Shown one piece after another: positions 18,701 to 25,938 of a DNA stretch of 28,307 bases. The first letter of the stretch is position 1; every line of letters begins with the position of its first letter. Under the pieces are notes generated by a model, which saw nothing but the letters and a program-made list of their open reading frames with translations, ran no database searches and had not been told where the DNA came from. Origin of the DNA: Spirochaetaceae bacterium (GTDB lineage Bacteria > Spirochaetota > Spirochaetia > Treponematales > Breznakiellaceae); NCBI GenBank assembly GCA_031278575.1, contig JAITKD010000205.1, forward strand, positions 1 through 28,307, written 5' to 3'. The translations under genes and the position numbers were made by a program.

Positions 18701-18829
18701 ATAGGAAAAATCCGGGAGCCTGTCCAGGGGCAGTACCGAAAGGGAAAATCCGCCCCCCAAAACCAGGACGGCCATAGCCATCATAACCGTTACCGGACGG
18801 TTTACACAAAACCGGATCAAATTTTTCAC
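15767..18829 (-). CDS. RND-family efflux permease (AcrB-like)
   Basis: Proton-driven inner-membrane pump component, 1020 residues. TM1 spans about residues 13-32, followed by LPLDRLPDFSYPRVTV and ALYPGMGAADV, standard for the porter entrance. The TM4 motif LGIGLVSDTAVIVLD contains Asp400 (AcrB Asp407 position). TM10-11 carry FGLVVNNGILLYE with Asn919 where AcrB has Lys940, a change common in this broader HAE clade. The start is GTG at 18829 with AGGAGG four bases ahead; the overlapping ATG is out of frame and closes at once. It begins 8 bp after the stop of the upstream Ig-like lipoprotein gene. With the fusion protein and outer membrane channel encoded upstream it completes a tripartite efflux system. 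Substrate (drug, metal, lipid or peptide) cannot be told. Confidence 0.95.
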   Translation of the reverse strand: MKNLIRFCVNRPVTVMMAMAVLVLGGGFSLSVLPLDRLPDFSYPRVTVEALYPGMGAADVRSIVTIPLEDALSAVKGLQRLRSISRDGASVVVLDFRWGTDPNGASVLVREAIDAVYPNLPEGAKKPMVVPGDPNQEPHSILSVFSPAGDGVFARNLAEYELRARLRRIDGVGTVILVGGETPEARITLDIPRALSGGLSPGDLARYLSAETADIPAGNAREGDTELVVVSSGRPQSVEELSQILVPAGSGLVRISELAELREGLARRKSVFLCDNREQTALEIYRRPGADPVKLSRDIKKVLEEAKAAFSRDLELGLVYDSSGAVLEGVKNLGVSAVLGTAAVFGILAFFIRQVRYSVLTALSIPLSAAAALVSLALSGRSLNSMSLGGIALGIGLVSDTAVIVLDLLHRNFSGRNRRPRPEAVGACVSTVSGSSFASTVTTAVVFIPIVFLPGPLGALFGDLSVSLVSSITAGWIFAQLALPALFSLFHEFSPAPGMKGNLPGRYRRLLGSGLRRPRRVLLIAAGLSLAGGAVLFTRPAAFVFPDEAGEVAVSLVFPSGTDLEAVGRYGVLLSHALSELPPIGKIFGRAGAEEEDLGRRADTDYRKEELRLRCVLRKGASPVKAMADIQKLLEGPLLTQFPPGTAGTAAYPQDKTERLLGLSPGHTLAVRGKDREETAREAREAAERVKTLAGPASVSLRPSGARPELRIYPDREAAAHLGISVTGMAEMVHAATEGLVAARLEIEGRPLEIRVSGDLRRDFLRPETMVEAIPLGAGEGGPVFLGALGRVEQAQAEAALARLDRGDVIYLDVLPLPGAEAGLSPVLEELNKTPGISRADESVFSRYRTSLVVTLFLVLILLYMTMAAQFESFILPGILMLTIPFSLAGAGPALLFAGAGLDSGSILGLVVLFGLVVNNGILLYETAVEKTNRGFPPAAAVYSAAVERFRPVLATTLTTLFALLPLVVSPLGSNQHSMAAAMLGGIGAATLLTLFALPPIFIPFLKAGEGPRERFPEAL

Positions 18830-18837
18830 ATCCCCTC

Positions 18838-20451
18838 CTATTTTAAAAGCGGAATTTTGAAGGCCCCTTCATTCCGGTTCCCCCGGTTGTCCTGAAGACC
18901 CGAAGCGATCTGAAAAATCACCACCCCTGAATCGACGGTATTGGTCAAGACCCCCTTGACTTTTATTCGATAATGTGCTTCCCATGCCGGCGGCTTATCG
19001 GGAACGGAAAAATTATCGGCCTCCATGCTCCGGGGGGAAAAGGAGAGGGCGTTATTGGTGGCATCGACCCGGAAAAGGTTCATCAGGGAAAAGCGGTCTA
19101 TCTCCGCCCCCGGAATAACATCAAAATAGAGTTCTACCCAGGTCGGGGTTGATACCTCATAGGGATACCGGTTCTCCCCGGGGTTGACCGGTAACCCCCG
19201 GAAGGGCTCTTCCGCCGAAAAGGCCAGGGCCTCCTCATCCGTAGGATCCCCGGGGGCCATGGGCATACGGAACCCGACGAGCCGGGGGGGCCTTGAGGCG
19301 GGGCCGTCCGCCCGGATACGGAAAACCGTGGGATCGGGGCTTTCGTTTCCCCCGGCGTCCCGGACCCCGGCGTTCAGCCGAAAAAGATAGACCCCCAAAT
19401 AACGGGGGGTTTGGGTAAAGCGAAAAACCACCCCGGCGGCATACCCCGGCGGGGTTTCCGCTTCAAAGGTCAAGGCGGGTTCCACGACAAGGCGGTTTTT
19501 GAGATCCGCCGTATCCACCGGTTCGGAAAAATCAAGCCTGAGCCGGTAGGAAGATTCCCAGCCGGCATTTTCCCGTTTCAAGGGGCCGGTTTCCTCGGGG
19601 AGCAGTTCCAGCGCCCGGTTCCCCTCCGGGTCCAGGGCGTGGGCCGCCTCCAAACGGGGCGGGGTTGTATCATTCCCCACAATAAAATAACCGGTCCATT
19701 CTTTTCCCAGGGTAAGCCCCAGGGCGCCGGAAAAATCCGGGGAAACGCGTATCCGGTAGGTGGTTCCCCTCTCCCAGGGTTCCTGGGGTACAAAAACCGC
19801 CCGCCGGTCCCCGGCGTCCAAATGCCAGGAACCTCCCGCGGAAGGACTAAAAGAAATGGCGTTAACGCAGGAGTTGGCCTTGACCGGTTCGGAAAATTCC
19901 ATACGGATCTCCCGCCGCGGCTCGGTTATAACCCCCATATCCGGGGGATCCACGGACAGAACCGAAGGACGTTTCCCCGCTCCCCGGGTAGAAAAGGGGG
20001 CTTCAAATTTTTTGTCCATCGAAACCCCGGCCCGGTCCCGGGCGTCTTCCAGGATCGTGAGCACGTAGTTCCGGTTTAACTCCAGGGGAAGGGCGGGCTT
20101 AAAAACCAGGGTCCGGCCCTCCCATATAAAAGAACCGTCCAAAACCGTATCGTCTTCGGTTAAAGAAAAAGCCTGTTCCACCGTGAGCCGGTCCGGATCA
20201 TGGGAAAAGGAAATCGACACCATAATATCCCCGGGTTCCCCGTGGTACCCGGTTCCGGGGGTCCATTGGGTAACCTCAAAGGGGGAAAGCCGGAGGATGT
20301 CACAGGAAAAAAAGGGGCTCAAAAAAAATATCCCCCAGAGGGCCCGAAAAAACAGTCTAATGTCCGCTTTTTTATATAAATCTACGGTACGGTTCCCCAG
20401 GGCTGAAGTTTTAGGGCCGCCTCCGGGTTTAGGGCTGTTTATCCGGTTCAT
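18838..20451 (-). CDS. Lipoprotein with about four Ig-like (Big_5) domains, copy 2
   Basis: Predicted envelope lipoprotein of 537 residues. A hydrophobic core LFFRALWGIFFLSPFFS ends at Cys50, a loose lipobox (FFSC) of the spirochaetal kind. The rest is beta-rich with about four Big_5-type units: roughly residues 56-155, 160-260, 262-380 and 385-535. Each shows the family pattern of a DPPDMGV or TPPRL opening, a FSEPV strand (EFSEPV, DFSEPV) and an aromatic GTTYRIRV-like strand. Start ATG at 20451 has GGAGG nine bases upstream and overlaps the preceding gene by 23 bp. The leader before the hydrophobic core is unusually long (32 residues), and residues ~10-22 are encoded by a diverged copy of the dispersed palindromic repeat. 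It sits between fusion protein and permease genes, so a periplasmic role beside the pump is likely but unproven. Confidence 0.8.
   Translation of the reverse strand: MNRINSPKPGGGPKTSALGNRTVDLYKKADIRLFFRALWGIFFLSPFFSCDILRLSPFEVTQWTPGTGYHGEPGDIMVSISFSHDPDRLTVEQAFSLTEDDTVLDGSFIWEGRTLVFKPALPLELNRNYVLTILEDARDRAGVSMDKKFEAPFSTRGAGKRPSVLSVDPPDMGVITEPRREIRMEFSEPVKANSCVNAISFSPSAGGSWHLDAGDRRAVFVPQEPWERGTTYRIRVSPDFSGALGLTLGKEWTGYFIVGNDTTPPRLEAAHALDPEGNRALELLPEETGPLKRENAGWESSYRLRLDFSEPVDTADLKNRLVVEPALTFEAETPPGYAAGVVFRFTQTPRYLGVYLFRLNAGVRDAGGNESPDPTVFRIRADGPASRPPRLVGFRMPMAPGDPTDEEALAFSAEEPFRGLPVNPGENRYPYEVSTPTWVELYFDVIPGAEIDRFSLMNLFRVDATNNALSFSPRSMEADNFSVPDKPPAWEAHYRIKVKGVLTNTVDSGVVIFQIASGLQDNRGNRNEGAFKIPLLK
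20386..20422. repeat. Dispersed palindromic repeat, diverged copy C (inside a gene)
   Basis: On the plus strand the order GGTAC-GGTTCC-...-CTGAAGTTTT-...-CCGCCT parallels copy A (GGTTAC-TGTTCC-...-CTGAAGTTTT-...-CAGCCT). Over the right-hand 20 bases 16 are identical, and the outer GGTTCC and GCCT ends are kept. The palindrome itself has decayed. It lies in frame within codons 10-22 of the Ig-like lipoprotein gene that starts at 20451. The homology is by eye and less certain than for copies A and B. Confidence 0.55.
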
Positions 20452-21970
20452 AACCCAAAACCTCCATATAGATGTGGTAAGAATCTTTTATATAGGAACC
20501 CCGGCCATTGGCGATACCGTTTTTACCGCCGGGGATGGTGAGCCGGTAAAAATGGGGTTCCCCGGATTTCCCCGGCTCAAGCCCTTCCCATTTCAAAAGC
20601 AGGGTGTCTTCGGAACAGGTTACGGCGGTAAGGACCGCCGGGCCCAAAGACGCCGGGAACCAGGGGTCCAGGGAAATTTCCAAGGCGGCGGCGGCCATAG
20701 CCTCCTGAGTAAAGGGAAGGGAAAACCGAAGGGTAACGCCGGCGGGGGCGGTGGAATCGGCCAGGGGGAACGCGTAATACCCGGAGTCCCCGCCGCCGGG
20801 CATTTCTATCGGCGGCTCCTCGTTCACGGATAACGAAGGGATCCGTAAAAAGGGGATGTCCGGGGTAAAATAACATATAAAATCTTCACCCATCGGCAGG
20901 CCGCTTGTATCTTTGGTATCCCCGGAAACAATGAGGGTATAGGGGGTCTCACCTTCCGGATCCCTATCGGGAATATAAACCAGGGAAGCGGCGCTTAATA
21001 CTTCGATTCTTCCCGAAAGGGAAGGTTCAAGCCGCACCGCCTTCCGTAGGCCCTCCTCATCCATGGGTTTATTAAACCGAATACCGATACCCTGGCCGCT
21101 CCCCAGGCCGTCCTGAATATCCGCGCCGGTCCTTACCCAGGGGAGGAACGGGGCCGTATTCGGGGAACCCGCATCGGGGGGATCGGCGCGTACCAGGGGG
21201 AATACCTCCACTACCAGGGGAAGGGTCCGATCAAGGTCGGTGGTAAACTGGGCGGACACCGGCTTTACCAGGGGCGATCCTTCCCGGCTCAAGGCGTGGT
21301 CCAGGCTCCAGGGGTAGGCGGTCCAGGGGGACAGGGGGGTGCCGGGACGTATCGTGAGGATCCGGTCATCCTCGTCCCATTCAAATTTTTTGTCCCCCAC
21401 CCCGTCCCAGGTGAAACCTTCCTCGGTACTCCGGCGATCCATGGGTACCGAAAAGGCCAGCCGCAGGATCCCCCCCGTTTCCGCCGTTACCCCCACCGAA
21501 GCGCCGTCGGCGGGGGAAAAGGAAATGACCCCGGGAAATTCGGGCCGGGAAACCGCAAAAAACGGAAGATATTCGGTAAGCCTGAGTTCCCGGCCGTCGG
21601 CGGCATAAACCTGCCCCAGGATGCTCAGGGTATATCGCCTTCCGGCGGTCCACCCCGCCACGGGGGTAAAAAAAAGGGTGTTCCCCTTCCATTCAAGATC
21701 CCCCTCAACGGATCCTCCGGAGAAACTCACCGAAACCGCCTGTTGGGTATCTGTTTCGATCATCTCCGTATCAAAGGTAAGGCCCACCGGGGTATAATAA
21801 TCTTCCAGGACCCCGTAGGGTTCACCGGGTATGGTCCGTACCCCAATGGGCCTCAAATCGGCAATGGCGCAGGAACCCAGGAGGAAAAGGCCGATCAAAG
21901 CCGCCGTCATTATCCGGGGTTTTGTCTTCCCGGATCCGGGAACAGCCGGATCAGTCCGCCGCCGAAACAT
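20429..21970 (-). CDS. Lipoprotein with about four Ig-like (Big_5) domains, copy 1
   Basis: Predicted envelope lipoprotein, 513 residues from the chosen ATG at 21970. This start gives a leader MFRRRTDP with a positive n-region, hydrophobic core TAALIGLFLLGS and Cys34 (lipobox LGSC). An ATG at 21979 is equally possible and has GGGAG eight bases ahead; an ATG at 21910 would leave no positive charge. The open frame runs back to 22087 inside the fusion protein gene but that part looks like shadow. The mature part shows Big_5-type Ig-like units near residues 60-135, 140-240, 245-375 and 380-510, with LAFSVPM, IRFNKPM and LRFSLPF as the recurring strand. It overlaps the fusion protein gene end by 20 bp and the next Ig-like gene start by 23 bp. 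The two Ig-like genes look like old tandem duplicates. Confidence 0.8.
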   Translation of the reverse strand: MFRRRTDPAVPGSGKTKPRIMTAALIGLFLLGSCAIADLRPIGVRTIPGEPYGVLEDYYTPVGLTFDTEMIETDTQQAVSVSFSGGSVEGDLEWKGNTLFFTPVAGWTAGRRYTLSILGQVYAADGRELRLTEYLPFFAVSRPEFPGVISFSPADGASVGVTAETGGILRLAFSVPMDRRSTEEGFTWDGVGDKKFEWDEDDRILTIRPGTPLSPWTAYPWSLDHALSREGSPLVKPVSAQFTTDLDRTLPLVVEVFPLVRADPPDAGSPNTAPFLPWVRTGADIQDGLGSGQGIGIRFNKPMDEEGLRKAVRLEPSLSGRIEVLSAASLVYIPDRDPEGETPYTLIVSGDTKDTSGLPMGEDFICYFTPDIPFLRIPSLSVNEEPPIEMPGGGDSGYYAFPLADSTAPAGVTLRFSLPFTQEAMAAAALEISLDPWFPASLGPAVLTAVTCSEDTLLLKWEGLEPGKSGEPHFYRLTIPGGKNGIANGRGSYIKDSYHIYMEVLGYEPDKQP

Positions 21971-23339
21971 ATACCCCATCCCGCAAACTCCCGTCGGGCC
22001 GCGCCACCACAATATCCCCCGGAAGAAGGCCGGTTTCAATTTCCCGCTCCTCCCCCAGGGAGGGACCAAAACGGATGTTCCGCTCATGCAGGGTATCCCC
22101 GCTGATCACGAAAACCATCCCTTCGTTGTTTTTTTTATTCACTATGGCCGAATCGGGGATGACCGTAACCCTCCGGGGGGGGCCCAGGGTTATGGAAACC
22201 CGGGCAAACATCCCCGGTTTGGGAAGGGTCTCCCCCATTCCCCGGGCGATACTCTCCGGGGAGAGGAGGACCCGCACCGAAAAGGTAAAGGACTGGCTGT
22301 CCGCCACGGGGGATACTAAATCCACCGTCCCCTCATAAGTACCCCCGGTTCCGTCCAGGCTTATCGTGGCGGCCATTCCCTTCTCCAAACGCAGGGCGTC
22401 CTCTTCCCGTACCGGGAATACGCCGTAGAGGGACTCCGTATCCATGAGGGTAAGGATCTTATCCTCCCGTTTTACCCGTTCACCGGTTTCCATATAAAGG
22501 GCCCCCACGGTTCCGGGGATGGAGCTTTTTATCACCAGTTCCGATTCCGCCAGGATCGCGGATTCCAACTCCTTCGCGGCCGCGGCAAGACTGGCCTGGG
22601 AAGCCTGGACCTCCGCCCGGAGGGTAGCGGTGGCCAGGGTTATATACAAACGCCGCCGTTCCGCGTCATTTTTCGGCAGGGGAAGCCCCGCGGCAGCCAG
22701 ATCCTGGTCCCGAAACCCTATGCGGCGGATCTCCAGATCCTTTTCCAAAAGCCGGATGTTTTCCTCCTCCGCTGCCAGGGAAAACCGGCCGGTCCGTATG
22801 GCCTCTTCGGTAACCCCCCCGGCCTCGTAGAGGGCTTCTTCCCCCTGGTGCTTCCGTTTCTGTTCCCCGTGGACCTTCCGGGTCTGTTCCAATTCGGCCT
22901 CCGCCTTTTCCAGGTTGAGGATCTGGGCTTCCGCCTGAAATTCCCCCTCCAATAAACGGGACCGGGCCAGGTCCAGGGCGGCCCTGGCCTGGGAAAAGGT
23001 ATTTTGGGCCCTGCCCACCGCCAAGGAAATCTGGGGATTTTCCAAAAGCGCCAGCGTATCCCCGGATTTAACCGTGTCCCCCTCCCGGTAATACAGGGCG
23101 GCCAGTACCGCATCCTGGGGGGCGGCGACATCCACTTTTTTAAGGAAAGACAGGGTCCCGAATCCGCCGATCACGTTGGGTATATCCCGTTCCCCGATCA
23201 CCGCCCCCCGGACCTGCCGGGGGGTCTCGGTATTCCCCCGTTCCGGGGGGGAACCGCAGCCCGGTAGGATCAGGGACAAAAGAAAAGCCGCCCCCGTAAG
23301 GACCCCGGTAAAGGTCCGGGCGGCGATACGCCTATTCAT
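21951..23339 (-). CDS. RND membrane fusion protein (periplasmic adaptor lipoprotein)
   Basis: Periplasmic adaptor that joins the RND permease to the outer membrane channel (HlyD/AcrA type), 462 residues. A lipoprotein signal ends at Cys28 (LILPGC), so it is anchored to a membrane by lipid. A first lipoyl half-motif (VDVAAPQDAVLAALYYREGD, near residues 66-85) leads into a long helical hairpin (~105-265, Ala/Glu-rich). The second lipoyl half follows (SSIPGTVGALYMETGERV), then beta-barrel and membrane-proximal domains ending in GLLPGDIVVARPDG. Start ATG at 23339 is chosen over 23366 because GGAGG lies five bases before it; the frame overlaps the channel gene stop by 8 bp. The operon position between channel and permeases fits the role exactly. 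Confidence 0.93.
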   Translation of the reverse strand: MNRRIAARTFTGVLTGAAFLLSLILPGCGSPPERGNTETPRQVRGAVIGERDIPNVIGGFGTLSFLKKVDVAAPQDAVLAALYYREGDTVKSGDTLALLENPQISLAVGRAQNTFSQARAALDLARSRLLEGEFQAEAQILNLEKAEAELEQTRKVHGEQKRKHQGEEALYEAGGVTEEAIRTGRFSLAAEEENIRLLEKDLEIRRIGFRDQDLAAAGLPLPKNDAERRRLYITLATATLRAEVQASQASLAAAAKELESAILAESELVIKSSIPGTVGALYMETGERVKREDKILTLMDTESLYGVFPVREEDALRLEKGMAATISLDGTGGTYEGTVDLVSPVADSQSFTFSVRVLLSPESIARGMGETLPKPGMFARVSITLGPPRRVTVIPDSAIVNKKNNEGMVFVISGDTLHERNIRFGPSLGEEREIETGLLPGDIVVARPDGSLRDGVYVSAAD

Positions 23340-24750
23340 GGGAGCCTCCGTAATAATCGGTTTCACCTGAAAACAAGGCCAATTCCCCGGGACGGAGATC
23401 CAAAAAACGCTCCAACTCCCTTTCCGCCCCCAGGAGGGCTATGGCGGTTTCCACCAGGGATAATTCCCTTTGGGTGTACTCCTGCCGGATTTCCATAAGA
23501 TCAAGCCGGGTAATCTGCCCCAGATTCAGGCGTAGTTCCGCGAGACGGAACTGTTTCGCCGCCAATTCCAGGGATTCCAGGGCCAGGATCCGCCTTCTGT
23601 CGATGAGGCGGCATTTTTCCGCCGCCAATACCGCCAGCCGGCCCGTTTTTTCAAAACTCAGCCGGAATTTTTTCTGTTCCAGGGACAGGGCCAGATCCGC
23701 GGAACGGCCGGTCATGGCCGCGGCGGGATCGGGCAGGGGGGACAGGGTGTTTTGCAGCCGGGCGTTTCTATCGTAGGGAGGTTCCATTCCCGCCGAACCC
23801 TGGATGCCGCCGGAAAACCAGGGAGAAGAAAATTCGACCGCCAGCCCCACGGTCCAGCTATACCGCGTCAGGGGGTACCGTTGGCCGCTTAAGGTGAATC
23901 CCCCGGTCAACCGGACCGTGGGCATCCAAGACAACCGCGCGTACCGGGCCTCGGCCTGTTTTTTTACGATGGCATACCGGGCTTCGGTAAGGTCCGGGTT
24001 CCTGGTTTGGGCCCGGTCCCGGATATCTTCCTCCCCCGGTAAGATCGGGGATCGCCGGACATCCACGGCCTCCAAAAGCGGGGGAAGCCGTTCCAGCCCC
24101 AGGGTCTCGGCCAGTTCCTGTTCCGCTTCCTCCAGTTCCATTTTAAGGGAGAGGATTTCTATCCCCTCCCCCGACAGGGTAAGATCCGCCCCGGCCAAAT
24201 CCGACGGCAGGGCCAAACCGAGTTCCGTTTCCCGGAACAGGATGTTCCGCTGTTCCCGCAGGGCTTCCCGGGCGGCCTCCCGAATCGCCAGTTGGGCCCG
24301 GACATACAGTACATTCCGGTACGCCCCCAGGGCGGCCTCGGCGATTTCCCCGGCCATCCGTTCCAGTTGGGCCCCCAGCAAGGTCAGTTCCGCCCGTTCC
24401 ACGGAACGGCTTATGGCGGTCCTCCCGCCGTCCCAAAGGAGCTGATCCAGGTTAATGCCGTAGTTTTTTAAAAAAGAATCGCTTCCCCGGGTAGAAACCC
24501 GGTCGTCTTCGGAAACATTCAAGGACAACCGGGGGAAATAGGCCCGCCGTCCCAGGACCCAGGCCCCTTCCTTAAGGGTCCGCAGGGCGTATTCGTTCCG
24601 CAGTTCATCCGAAGCGTTTACCGCCATCAGGGCGGCTTCGGCAAAGCCGATACCCGGTTCGGCCCAAAGCCCGAAGGCCGCCTCAAAAAAAAGGACCAGG
24701 AAAACCCTTTTCCCGTATACCCGTACCGCCGAAACATTTCCGGTTTTCAT
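23332..24750 (-). CDS. TolC-type outer membrane efflux channel (OEP family)
   Basis: Outer membrane/periplasmic channel of the tripartite pump, 472 residues, within the family range. An N-terminal Sec signal (GKRVFLVLFFEAAFGLWA) has no lipobox cysteine. Two OEP repeats of long helices follow, roughly residues 35-230 and 245-460, each with Leu/Ala/Glu-rich heptads and a short beta segment (YGINLDQLLWDGGR in the first, YSWTVGLAVEFSSPWFSGG in the second), which is characteristic. The ending LGQITRLDLMEIRQEYTQRELSLVETAIALL is typical of the last helix pair. The start overlaps the preceding stop as ATGA. No strong ribosome binding site is seen, so translation is probably coupled to the upstream gene. 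Confidence 0.92.
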   Translation of the reverse strand: MKTGNVSAVRVYGKRVFLVLFFEAAFGLWAEPGIGFAEAALMAVNASDELRNEYALRTLKEGAWVLGRRAYFPRLSLNVSEDDRVSTRGSDSFLKNYGINLDQLLWDGGRTAISRSVERAELTLLGAQLERMAGEIAEAALGAYRNVLYVRAQLAIREAAREALREQRNILFRETELGLALPSDLAGADLTLSGEGIEILSLKMELEEAEQELAETLGLERLPPLLEAVDVRRSPILPGEEDIRDRAQTRNPDLTEARYAIVKKQAEARYARLSWMPTVRLTGGFTLSGQRYPLTRYSWTVGLAVEFSSPWFSGGIQGSAGMEPPYDRNARLQNTLSPLPDPAAAMTGRSADLALSLEQKKFRLSFEKTGRLAVLAAEKCRLIDRRRILALESLELAAKQFRLAELRLNLGQITRLDLMEIRQEYTQRELSLVETAIALLGAERELERFLDLRPGELALFSGETDYYGGSHE

Positions 24751-25241
24751 TTTTTTAAGGCCCCCGCCGCCCTTTTAACCGCGGTCCGTAAAAAACGGTC
24801 TAAAACCGGGGATGCGGACAAACTGATATTTCCGGTGCCCGCGGCCCGGCCTGAAGCCAGGGGTACCGGATCCCCGGCCCCTTCCCCGTTTTGCCGGATA
24901 AAAACCTCCACCGAGACGGACCGCCGGGTTTTCCAGCCGGAGATATATTCCCGTTCAATGGCCCGGATATCCACCCGGTAGGGGGCCCTTTCCTCCTCCG
25001 GTACCAGCAGGTACTTCCGTTCCAGAAAAAAGAGGGGCGCCCTGCCCCGGATCTCCTTTTCCACCGATGTCCGGTCCGCCGGCTTATCCACGGAAACATC
25101 CCCCAGTTCCAGGGCGCCGATTAGCTTCGAGCGGTTTTTGGAGGACCAGGAATTACCCGGGGCAAACCCGGAAGAAACACAGCCGGAAAGGACCGCCAGG
25201 GTTCCCCACAAAAAAAGGTATTTGAAGCGGGGCCTTTTCAT
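24747..25241 (-). CDS. Small lipoprotein of unknown function
   Basis: A 164-residue predicted lipoprotein. The ATG at 25241 is chosen because GGGAGG lies seven bases ahead and the product then opens with MKRPRFKYLF, a hydrophobic core and lipobox LSGC (Cys21). Upstream in-frame codons to 25367 are shadow of the neighbouring gene. The mature part has a mixed alpha/beta look: a strand pair around YRVDIRAIEREYISGWKTRRSVSVEV and a basic C-terminal helix (FLRTAVKRAAGALKK). I do not recognise the family. The shape resembles small accessory lipoproteins that help assemble outer membrane machines, but this is only a guess. It overlaps both neighbours by ATGA, so it is tightly coupled with the TPR lipoprotein and the channel gene. 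Confidence 0.75.
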   Translation of the reverse strand: MKRPRFKYLFLWGTLAVLSGCVSSGFAPGNSWSSKNRSKLIGALELGDVSVDKPADRTSVEKEIRGRAPLFFLERKYLLVPEEERAPYRVDIRAIEREYISGWKTRRSVSVEVFIRQNGEGAGDPVPLASGRAAGTGNISLSASPVLDRFLRTAVKRAAGALKK

Positions 25242-25936
25242 CGTTGGGCCTCCCGGATGGCGGATTCTAAGTTTTCGATGCTCCGAAACAGGGGGGTATC
25301 CCAGGGGAGGAGGCTTTTGGCGCTCCGGAGATCCAGCAGGGCCCCTTCCCCATTCCCCCCAATCCACCGGAGCCGGGCCCGGTCCACAAAAACCAGGGCC
25401 GTTTCCGCGGAGGCCTCCACCGCCCGGTCAAGGAAAACCGCGGCGGCTTCCTCCCCGGCAGGCCCCTTGTGCCGGTGGAGTTCCGCCCCCAGCCTGAGGG
25501 CCCGGATATTGGCGGGATCATCCGCGAGGAGGGTGTTAAGGATCCCCTCGGCCGCTTCCGGCTTACCGGTTTCCCGCAGCAGCCGGGCCAGGTATAGGGA
25601 TGCTTCCACCGAAGAAGGCCGGATCGACAGGGCCCTTCGGAAAGAACCTTCGGCGGCTTTTAAATCGCCGGAAAAATATTCCGCCTTACCCCGCAGGACC
25701 AGGGCCGGCGGAAAGGACCGTATTCCCGAAAGCAGGGAAATAAGTTCCTTAAACCGGCCTTCCCTATAGGCCGCTTCTGAACGGACATACCGCAGGAGGG
25801 TATCATCATCAACCTTTGGGGAATTACAGGAGGTCGACATAAAAACCGCGAGGAGCGCCAGGGCCTTGAAAATCCACAACCCCGCCGCCAGCGATCGGAA
25901 TATGTTCTCTTCGCAATGGATCAATTCCGGTCCCAT
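25238..25936 (-). CDS. TPR-repeat lipoprotein
   Basis: A 232-residue lipoprotein with a helical repeat domain, probably a protein-binding scaffold in the periplasm. The hydrophobic core ALALLAVFMSTS ends at Cys37 (lipobox STSC). Tetratricopeptide-type units follow from about residue 75: ALVLRGKAEYFSGDLKAAEGSFRRAL-like, then ASLYLARLLRETGKPEAAEGIL, then weaker units to residue ~215. The Ala/Gly at TPR positions 8 and 20 and the closing Pro are visible. Start ATG at 25936 has AGGGGG five bases ahead and lies two bases after the upstream stop. The partner is unknown; operon position suggests the efflux channel or another envelope component. Confidence 0.8.
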   Translation of the reverse strand: MGPELIHCEENIFRSLAAGLWIFKALALLAVFMSTSCNSPKVDDDTLLRYVRSEAAYREGRFKELISLLSGIRSFPPALVLRGKAEYFSGDLKAAEGSFRRALSIRPSSVEASLYLARLLRETGKPEAAEGILNTLLADDPANIRALRLGAELHRHKGPAGEEAAAVFLDRAVEASAETALVFVDRARLRWIGGNGEGALLDLRSAKSLLPWDTPLFRSIENLESAIREAQR

Positions 25937-25938
25937 GG

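Noticed and set aside
21971..22087. Extended N-terminus of the first Ig-like lipoprotein
   Set aside because: The extra codons lie within the fusion protein gene in another frame, and the lipoprotein signal starts only after them.
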